A stretch of 9,016 bases of DNA from Prevotella sp. (GTDB lineage: Bacteria; Bacteroidota; Bacteroidia; Bacteroidales; Bacteroidaceae), in NCBI GenBank assembly GCA_017428805.1, contig JAFRQC010000012.1:1-9016 (forward strand). The letters are read 5' to 3'. Positions within the stretch are counted from its first letter, which is position 1. The number at the start of each line of letters is the position of its first letter. This document shows, piece after piece, positions 1 through 4,801 of this stretch. Position numbers and translations under genes: made by a program. Under the pieces are notes generated by a model. The model saw nothing but the letters and a program-made list of their open reading frames with translations, was not told the DNA's origin and made no database searches.

Positions 1-8
1 CGCAGCCC

Positions 9-26
9 GTGCCAAAGGCACTTTCT
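9..26 (+). terminator. Possible weak terminator of an upstream gene
   Basis: GTGCC (9-13) and GGCAC (17-21) can form a 5-bp stem with an AAA loop, followed by TTTCT. The stem is short and the T-run is interrupted. No gene end is visible upstream because the window begins here, so the call is tentative. Confidence 0.25.
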
Positions 27-87
27 GTGATTTCCGTGATTTCTGTGTGACCATTAAAATTTCCTTTATTTCTTTTATTTCTGCGGG
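22..87. repeat. T-rich 9-nt periodic repeat in intergenic DNA
   Basis: Three 9-mers lie end to end: TTTCTGTGA (22-30), TTTCCGTGA (31-39) and TTTCTGTGT (40-48). After a 12-nt gap the same spacing returns as TTCCTTTAT (61-69), TTCTTTTAT (70-78) and TTCTGCGGG (79-87). No open frame is convincing here, so it is read as noncoding. Its role is unknown. Confidence 0.5.
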
Positions 88-107
88 ACTAAAAAAACAC
101 TCTTTCT

Positions 108-139
108 TTTGGTTATATGCTGAATTTTTTGTACCTTTG
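108..139 (+). promoter_or_regulatory. Bacteroidetes-type promoter for the DUF4248 gene
   Basis: A -33-like TTTG (108-111) and a -7 element TACCTTTG (132-139) are separated by 20 nt. This fits the TTTG-N19-21-TAnnTTTG pattern known for the Bacteroidetes primary sigma factor. Transcription should start near 144-147, which leaves a leader of about 110 nt before the ATG at 257. Confidence 0.7.
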
Positions 140-236
140 CACTGACAATTTGAGATGTCAGTGCGATTGCGGGCTGCGGCTCAGCAATGTCCGGACAAGC
201 CGACGCTGCATTCGCCTTGCACCGCAATTGTCAGTG
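140..236 (+). promoter_or_regulatory. Inverted-repeat-rich leader with two competing pairings
   Basis: CACTGACA (140-147) is the reverse complement of TGTCAGTG (156-163), giving an 8-bp stem with an 8-nt loop. The longer segment CACTGACAATT (140-150) is also a perfect reverse complement of AATTGTCAGTG (226-236). TTGCGG (167-172) can pair with CCGCAA (223-228), and the palindrome TGTCCGGACA lies between the arms. The first arm overlaps the predicted transcription start. The repeats may therefore act as a DNA operator rather than, or as well as, an RNA switch. Function is inferred from pairing alone. Confidence 0.4.
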
Positions 237-256
237 TAGAAGAACATCACATATTT

Positions 257-457
257 ATGTCTCAAAATCCAAGATCTTATGGTCGCACTGAGCTGGCGGT
301 ATGCTACTTTCCGCGGCTGCAGCCGATGTCTGCCTGGCTGAAGCTGAAGTCTCTGCTGTTGGAAGATCCCGATTTGGCGTCCCTGGCGCAGCAGAAGCGG
401 CGCACGTTCCTTCCAGCGGAAGTCAATAAAATTTACCAAGCACTCGGGCAGCCTTAG
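257..457 (+). CDS. DUF4248 family small protein
   Basis: This 66-aa protein has the hallmarks of the Bacteroidetes DUF4248 family. The N-terminal part has R-x-Y-G-R-T-E-L-A-x-x-Y-F-P (residues 6-19). A Trp-containing helix follows (W27), then the characteristic end F-L-P-A-E-V-x-x-I-Y-x-x-L-G-Q-P (residues 51-66). The molecular function is not known. As general knowledge, such genes often sit near HU-like DNA-binding proteins, smalltalk proteins and amidases in Bacteroidales, and a smalltalk gene lies 7 kb away here. The ATG at 257 is chosen because family similarity starts there; the frame stays open upstream to 155, but that part lies in the structured leader and looks unlike the family. 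It is a single gene with its own promoter, and its stop codon lies inside the terminator loop. Confidence 0.85.
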   Translation: MSQNPRSYGRTELAVCYFPRLQPMSAWLKLKSLLLEDPDLASLAQQKRRTFLPAEVNKIYQALGQP

Positions 458-470
458 ACTGCCCGTTTTT
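445..470 (+). terminator. Rho-independent terminator overlapping the DUF4248 stop
   Basis: CGGGCAG (445-451) pairs with CTGCCCG (459-465) around a 7-nt loop that contains the TAG stop codon (455-457). TTTTT follows at 466-470. An outer AAGCAC/GTGCTT pair spans the structure. The stem begins inside the coding sequence. Confidence 0.85.
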
Positions 471-520
471 CGTGCTTTCCGGGCCCTCTGATGGGGTAGG
501 GACAAAACTATTTCTTTCCA

Positions 521-552
521 AGGGCGCACCGGTGCCAGTCCCCTTGCGCCCT
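521..552. terminator. GC-rich hairpin followed by an A-rich tract
   Basis: AGGGCGCA (521-528) is a perfect complement of TGCGCCCT (545-552), with a 16-nt loop. The bases after it on the plus strand are A-rich rather than T-rich, and no minus-strand gene ends here. It may be a structural element or a backup terminator. Confidence 0.4.
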
Positions 553-554
553 AA

Positions 555-576
555 AAAATAAATCTTGATTTATTTT
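555..576. repeat. AT-rich inverted repeat abutting the -33 element
   Basis: AAAATAAAT (555-563) and ATTTATTTT (568-576) form a perfect 9-bp inverted repeat with a CTTG centre. The right arm overlaps the TTTG element at 574-577. It could be a regulator-binding site or simply an AT-rich upstream element. Confidence 0.45.
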
Positions 577-604
577 GCCGTTCCAGATTTTTTCCTTATC
601 TTTG
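574..604 (+). promoter_or_regulatory. Promoter of the 974-aa secreted protein gene
   Basis: TTTG (574-577) and TATCTTTG (597-604) are separated by 19 nt, matching the Bacteroidetes promoter pattern. The string TATCTTTGCAGCGGAA is shared with the promoters at 3704 and 8607. The start codon at 631 lies about 20 nt past the predicted transcription start. Confidence 0.75.
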
Positions 605-630
605 CAGCGGAATATAAATCAACCAACGAT

Positions 631-3555
631 ATGAATAAGAAAGAAATCCATCAGAATCTTATGCGGACGGCGGTGACGCTGGCCGGAATGAACATGACGC
701 GCTGGGCGGTGACCCTGGCCGTAGTGATGATCACCATGCTTGCCCTCCCCACCGGGGCCTGGGCACAACAAGGCACTGGCGAAAATTACACTATCCCTCA
801 TGAAGGAGATGCTCCTGACACTGGAGCCCAAATCAGTGGTGGTTCTGCCCAAATAAACGGAATCAGTGAAAGTGATATTGTCCAAGCATGTGGAGGCGAC
901 GATGCAGCAGCCCAAGAAGGCGAAGGCAATAATGGCCAAGGCGTTGCCAGCGAAGGCGCTCAAGACGAAAACGGTCCCAGCCAAAACAGCACGTATGTTA
1001 CTCCTGATGTTAAGCCTGTAAACCCGGATCAGCCTGTAAATCCAAGCGGCGGAGACGGTTCCGACCTTTTAAGTTTCACGCCCTACAATATCCCATTTAC
1101 GATAGCACTGTATGACAATGGCCAACAAACGGAAAACAATGCCGTCGGCACAGCCTCAGCAGATCCCGCTTGTGTGGACAAAGCCGGAATCCAAGTGACA
1201 ATAACTGCAGCAGCAAATGAGGGATATAAGTTTAAAGAGTGGCAAACACCGAATCCCCAATCTGTAGAGAATTTTAGTTTACATAATTATCAATCTTCGC
1301 TCTCTTTCAACCACCCAGGAGGGCTAATTCTCTCTTTCACAGCAGTCTTTGAGGTTGATCCAAACTACCAAGGCGGCTCTGGTCAAAGTGAACAAGGCGG
1401 CGGAGGCGGCTCAGATGTTCAGCCTGTAAGCTCGGAGCCTGAGATTCGTATCTTGTCACTTGGCGAAGGGTGGAATGCCTATGGGGCCACCGTGACCGCC
1501 AGCTATATCATCGATGGCATGGATGAGGCTGAGCTGATCACAGAAAATCTGACAAAAGAGTCGGCCGCTCCCTTGCCTGAGGGCTCGACGGTCTCGCTGA
1601 CCATCATGCCGGGTGAGGGCTATGTCGTTGACGAGGTAAGTGTATCAAAGGTTGAAGGAGAAGCATTCGTCATCGGTGGTGGAAGCCGTACACGTGGAGG
1701 CGGTGTTGGCGCTGTTGTGGTGAGTCATACTGACGGCACCAACGTGTGGAGCTTCACGATGCCTGCCTACAATGCAAAAGCCACTGTGACATACAAGCAG
1801 AAGACGGCACCGAAGAAGACCCTTGAGAGCACTTGGATCACGCTCGACTTGGGCAAGAATGGGCTGACATACAACGGCGAGGAACAGAAGCCCGGCGTGA
1901 CGGTGACGGACGGCGGAACCGACATCACCGACGAGTTCGTCATCACTTATAATAATAACAAGAGCGCAGGCGAGGCGACGGTCACCGTCACTGCCAAGAG
2001 CACGAGCACCGGTTATACGGGCTCTGAGACATTGAAGTTCACCATTGCCCGCAAGGCCTTAGAGTTGGTTGCAGACACCAAGACCATCACCGAGGGAGAA
2101 GCGCTGCCAACCTTCACGGGCAGCATCAAGGGCTTTGTCGGGGACGAAGGACTGAGTGCCACCGATGAGCTGACATTCAGCGTGGAAGGCACCCTGTCGG
2201 ATGCGGGCGAGTATGCAGTGACAGGTAAACTGAACGGCGCAGCAAGCGGCAACTACGGACAGAACTACACCTTCGACAACGCCGAAGCCAACAAAACGGC
2301 CTTCATTATCGAGACTGATGTAAAAAACATCATAAAGAATCCAGAACAACTGAATGTGGGCGACGAATTCACCGTGATCATCAGCAATGCCCCCAAGACG
2401 GTAAACAAGTCATATAGCTTCAAATCCATGTCAGGCGTGACGATAGAAGCTCATGTCAATGCCACTTTAGAATCATCTACCGGCAATAAGGCCACCTACA
2501 AGGTTACGTCAAACCAGGCTGAAAAGCTGACCTTCGGCGAGGTGGAGTGGAAGGAAAGCGGCGCTTTGATTGACCATAGCACTACACTGAAAAACATCAC
2601 CTTCGCCGGGGCAGCTGTGAATACCACGAATATTAAATTCACCAACATCGAGTCTCTTGAAACCGACAAAAAAATGATACTTGTCGCAAGCTTCGGTGAT
2701 GCTGTCGGAACTATCACGGGCACCACATTCATTGTTGGAAAGGGAAATGGCGAAGGCCATGCCTATTTAGAAGGTAATGACCTCAAATACCTTGCTACGA
2801 AAGGTGCTGGTCAGACGGAAGAACAGAATCCGGTGGATCCAAAGCCGACTCCAGATCCTGCACCTGCACCAGATCCTGCACCTGCACCGGCACCTGAGTC
2901 CGAGGCTCAGCAAGTCCCGATACTCATACCTGAGGTGGATGAGGATGGAAATCCTATATATGAGAGGGATGAGAAAGGAGAAATATTATATGCGACGGAT
3001 GAGGATGGAGGTCTTATACTTGATGAAGATGGAACTCCTATTCCCATTCCCAAGACGAAGATGATTCCCATAAAGGTTTATAGCGCTGATGCCGGCTTGA
3101 CAATCGGACTTTCGGCGAATGCCGCAGGGCAGGCATCTGTCAATGAACAGGGTGATCTTACGGTGAAACAGTCTGCAAATGATGTGCAGCTGTCTGTACA
3201 GTCTGTCGCTGCCGGTACCCATCTTGTTTGTAATACAATCTCTGGCACAATACAAGGACACCGTTTAATAGTTAAGGGTAATTTGATAGGTTCCCGGACA
3301 CGCGGCGATATGGATGATCTGATAGAGCTGCAGTCGGGTGTGACCTATGAGGTGCTGAAGGACTGCGACCTGATCCTGACGCTGAAGACGTCGGTTTCTG
3401 ACGTGGTCATCCAGTCGCTCACCATCACGCCTCCCGATCCCAACGATCTCAACCTTGATGGCGATGTGAACGCTGCCGACATTGTGAAGGCCGTCAGCGC
3501 GGGCAAGCCCAAGGCAGAGATCGACGCCATCGTGAACGCCATCATGGGGAAGTAA
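631..3555 (+). CDS. Large secreted multidomain beta-rich protein with dockerin-like C-terminus
   Basis: The product is 974 aa. Residues 22-45 form a hydrophobic signal segment ending AWA, cleaved before Q46. A Gln/Gly/Glu-rich low-complexity region follows to about 145. Residues 150-245 and 271-390 resemble divergent InlB-type or bacterial repeat beta domains (motifs EGYKFKEW and EGYVVDEVSV). Residues 397-567 resemble MBG or Ig-like modules. Next come an unrecognised beta-rich part, a Pro/Asp/Ala linker (733-760), an acidic repeat (769-811) and a final beta domain. The tail (938-974) has DLNLDGDVNAADIV, one dockerin-type calcium loop, then a second helix without its loop. The frame is open from 565, but that stretch contains the promoter, so ATG 631 is preferred. 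The product is probably exported and surface-exposed; adhesion or glycan binding is inferred. A tiny ORF starts one base after the stop. Confidence 0.85.
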   Translation: MNKKEIHQNLMRTAVTLAGMNMTRWAVTLAVVMITMLALPTGAWAQQGTGENYTIPHEGDAPDTGAQISGGSAQINGISESDIVQACGGDDAAAQEGEGNNGQGVASEGAQDENGPSQNSTYVTPDVKPVNPDQPVNPSGGDGSDLLSFTPYNIPFTIALYDNGQQTENNAVGTASADPACVDKAGIQVTITAAANEGYKFKEWQTPNPQSVENFSLHNYQSSLSFNHPGGLILSFTAVFEVDPNYQGGSGQSEQGGGGGSDVQPVSSEPEIRILSLGEGWNAYGATVTASYIIDGMDEAELITENLTKESAAPLPEGSTVSLTIMPGEGYVVDEVSVSKVEGEAFVIGGGSRTRGGGVGAVVVSHTDGTNVWSFTMPAYNAKATVTYKQKTAPKKTLESTWITLDLGKNGLTYNGEEQKPGVTVTDGGTDITDEFVITYNNNKSAGEATVTVTAKSTSTGYTGSETLKFTIARKALELVADTKTITEGEALPTFTGSIKGFVGDEGLSATDELTFSVEGTLSDAGEYAVTGKLNGAASGNYGQNYTFDNAEANKTAFIIETDVKNIIKNPEQLNVGDEFTVIISNAPKTVNKSYSFKSMSGVTIEAHVNATLESSTGNKATYKVTSNQAEKLTFGEVEWKESGALIDHSTTLKNITFAGAAVNTTNIKFTNIESLETDKKMILVASFGDAVGTITGTTFIVGKGNGEGHAYLEGNDLKYLATKGAGQTEEQNPVDPKPTPDPAPAPDPAPAPAPESEAQQVPILIPEVDEDGNPIYERDEKGEILYATDEDGGLILDEDGTPIPIPKTKMIPIKVYSADAGLTIGLSANAAGQASVNEQGDLTVKQSANDVQLSVQSVAAGTHLVCNTISGTIQGHRLIVKGNLIGSRTRGDMDDLIELQSGVTYEVLKDCDLILTLKTSVSDVVIQSLTITPPDPNDLNLDGDVNAADIVKAVSAGKPKAEIDAIVNAIMGK
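2935..3063 (+). repeat. Acidic imperfect repeat within the 974-aa protein
   Basis: Four units of about 8-11 residues begin D-E-[DK]-G: DEDGNPIYER, DEKGEILYAT, DEDGGLIL and DEDGTPIPIP. At DNA level the word GATGAGGATGGA recurs at the unit starts. The block follows a Pro/Ala/Asp linker and lies before the last beta domain, so it may be a spacer or stalk. Unit number could vary by slippage. Confidence 0.65.
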
Positions 3556-3556
3556 A

Positions 3557-3622
3557 ATGAAGAAGTATGAGAAGCCTGCGATGCAAGTCGTAGAGTTGAA
3601 GCTGAAGGGAAATTTGCTATAG
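3557..3622 (+). pseudogene. Truncated MKKYEKP small peptide, copy 1
   Basis: The ORF reads 21 aa, MKKYEKPAMQVVELKLKG then NLL, and stops at TAG 3620-3622. The near-identical copy at 8458 keeps a TC pair that is absent here and reads through to 35 aa ending DFDETADED. The missing tail is still present here in another frame up to TAG 3660-3662. This copy therefore looks like a frameshifted relic, unless the short form is functional. The ATG lies one base past the stop of the preceding secreted-protein gene, so translation was probably coupled. Confidence 0.6.
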
Positions 3623-3679
3623 CCCCGACGTCGACTTCGACGAGACCGCTGATGAAGATTAGCAAAAAACTCTAATTTA

Positions 3680-3711
3680 TTTGGTTTTTTATTCGATTTG
3701 CACTATCTTTG
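3680..3711 (+). promoter_or_regulatory. Promoter of the overlapping two-gene module
   Basis: TTTG (3680-3683) and TATCTTTG (3704-3711) are 20 nt apart. The site lies within the 164-nt direct repeat, so the same promoter sequence also occurs at 8583-8614. The first downstream start codon is at 3734. Confidence 0.75.
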
Positions 3712-3733
3712 CAGCGGAAATTAAAGAAGTCTT

Positions 3734-4156
3734 ATGCTGAAACCATATAAAATAGCAGATTACATCAGCGAGTACAACCCTCAATGGGTTTGCACGATGC
3801 CTGACGGATGCCCGCCGGAGGACGTACTGGTGGCAGAAGGTCACCCGTTCTTCCGACTGGCCAAACTGGCTGATGCCTATTCTGCTGACGACTTCAAGAG
3901 CTATGCCGAAGCCGACCCACAGCGCAATTGGGGACAGATGCTTCCAATGGCCGTGGGGCTGTCGCTCATCGATAATGAGACCAAGGCTCGGCGCAATCTC
4001 AAACTCCCGATGTTCCGCCAGTTCAAGGGGATTATCAGTCTGACGCTTCATCCTACGGACGGCGTTGTCAGGCAGACGGGAGTCCACCGTTCGCACTATA
4101 CTTGGTGGCGGACAACAAGTTTTCAAATGTCGAACTTAAACATGCTTGCCTTATGA
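3734..4156 (+). CDS. Hypothetical protein, first gene of an ATGA-overlapping pair
   Basis: The product is 140 aa. I do not recognise the family with certainty. It has no signal peptide or membrane segment and looks like a soluble cytoplasmic protein. Visible features are an N-terminal LKPYKIADYI helix, a Cys/Pro-rich patch WVCTMPDGCPPED (residues 18-30), a central helix containing WGQMLPMAVGLSLIDNE, and a C-terminal SHYTWWRTTSF segment. The start ATG lies about 16 nt past the predicted transcription start of the promoter at 3680-3711. Its stop TGA (4154-4156) overlaps the ATG of the next gene as ATGA, the usual arrangement for translationally coupled genes whose products act together. The pair lies between two surface-protein genes but shows no sign of secretion. 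Confidence 0.7.
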   Translation: MLKPYKIADYISEYNPQWVCTMPDGCPPEDVLVAEGHPFFRLAKLADAYSADDFKSYAEADPQRNWGQMLPMAVGLSLIDNETKARRNLKLPMFRQFKGIISLTLHPTDGVVRQTGVHRSHYTWWRTTSFQMSNLNMLAL

Positions 4157-4638
4157 GACAGCTCACACTTACCGCCACGCTCGAATATTACGACGTGCCA
4201 CAAATACTCACCGCCACCGATGCCACAGGCACCCGCTATCTGTGTACGCTATACAGTCAGGAGGCCGACGGCTACTGCTATCTCGGTGTACAGATCTCAG
4301 AGCCGCGGCTGATGGCTTTCATCGGCGGGCAACTTGACCTGCGAGAAGCCTATCTGCATCCGGAAGTAGAGAACGCCCTCTATGTTGTGAAGGCTGAAAA
4401 GGAGAATCTGTCAGCCACAACGATGTTGCAGCCCTCAGAACTGACTGAGACGATGTTGCCCGAAGCTGGCTATTTCTTCGATGCCTCAGACCTGACTGAT
4501 GATGCTGAGGGACAGACCGACACCTATCAGCTCGAAGTGCCCGCTCAAGACCGTGTTACTTTCAGTACCCTTATCAGCCGCATGGGATGGCGTGCATCAT
4601 CCCTCGGCAAGACGCTAAGGAAGATTGCAGCGCTGTAA
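4153..4638 (+). CDS. Hypothetical protein, second gene of the pair (possibly DUF6575-like)
   Basis: The product is 161 aa. It starts MRQLTLTATLEYYDVPQIL, followed by a segment reading GTRYLCTLYSQEADGYCYLGVQIS, alternating strands typical of an alpha/beta fold. The pattern 'LEYYDVPQ ... GTRYLC' resembles my memory of DUF6575-type proteins, but I cannot confirm this. A conserved-looking LDLREAYLHPE stretch follows, and the end is a basic helix (GWRASSLGKTLRKIAAL). No signal peptide is present. The ATG at 4153 is preferred because it overlaps the upstream stop as ATGA. The frame is open further upstream (a TTG at 4102), but that stretch lies inside the preceding gene. It is cotranscribed with the 140-aa gene, and its 3' end is followed by a hairpin cluster. 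Confidence 0.7.
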   Translation: MRQLTLTATLEYYDVPQILTATDATGTRYLCTLYSQEADGYCYLGVQISEPRLMAFIGGQLDLREAYLHPEVENALYVVKAEKENLSATTMLQPSELTETMLPEAGYFFDASDLTDDAEGQTDTYQLEVPAQDRVTFSTLISRMGWRASSLGKTLRKIAAL

Positions 4639-4640
4639 CG

Positions 4641-4716
4641 AGCGCACTACGCTTGCAAAGGGACTGTGACCCTTTTCAAAATGCTCACAGAGGGTCTGAC
4701 CCTTTGTGAGGCATTT
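4641..4716 (+). terminator. Cluster of three hairpins after the two-gene module
   Basis: AGCG/CGCT forms a small hairpin just after the stop. AAAGGG (4657-4662) pairs with CCCTTT (4670-4675). The largest runs from 4679 to 4716: AAATGC, TCACA, G, AGGG pair with CCCT, T, TGTGA, GCATTT around a TCTGA loop, with one bulged G at 4710 and one G-T wobble. The second and third hairpins share the pattern AGGG-CTG-ACCCTTT. No long T-run follows, so it is an atypical terminator or a REP-like element. Confidence 0.5.
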
Positions 4717-4742
4717 GTGCTCGATAATTTCTCCCCCAATTA

Positions 4743-4774
4743 TTTGGAACTCTCAGGAATAATGCCTAAATTTG
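4743..4774 (+). promoter_or_regulatory. Promoter of the BspA-family gene
   Basis: TTTG (4743-4746) and TAAATTTG (4767-4774) are separated by 20 nt. The predicted transcription start near 4780 leaves a leader of about 20 nt before ATG 4802. The TTG at 4772 lies inside the -7 element and so cannot be the start codon. Confidence 0.7.
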
Positions 4775-4801
4775 CAACCGACAAACAATAACATCAAGAC
4801 T

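Larger units (their letters stand above)
3556..3719 (+). repeat. Long direct repeat, copy 1 (small ORF plus promoter)
   Basis: This 164-nt segment is identical to 8457-8622 except for a 2-nt indel (GGGAAATTTGC here, GGGAATCATTTGC there). It covers the whole MKKYEKP small ORF, the spacer, and a complete promoter through GCAGCGGAA. Identity stops abruptly at both ends, and different genes lie downstream. This points to recent duplication or gene conversion of a defined block. Confidence 0.9.

Noticed and set aside
155..256. N-terminal extension of the DUF4248 protein to 100 aa
   Set aside because: This stretch lies in the inverted-repeat leader immediately after the promoter, and family similarity begins only after ATG 257.
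565..630. Upstream start giving a 996-aa form of the secreted protein
   Set aside because: The extension would be translated from the promoter itself (TATCTTTG at 597-604), upstream of the predicted transcript start.
4060..4153. A frameshift fusing the 140-aa and 161-aa genes into one protein of about 300 aa
   Set aside because: The second frame is open upstream and reads plausibly (FALYLVADNKFSNVEL). However, the first ORF ends with a sensible SHYTWWRTTSF segment, and the two genes overlap by the classic ATGA. The two-gene model needs no sequence error.
4772..4801. TTG start for the BspA protein
   Set aside because: The TTG is part of the -7 promoter element, so it is not in the transcript.
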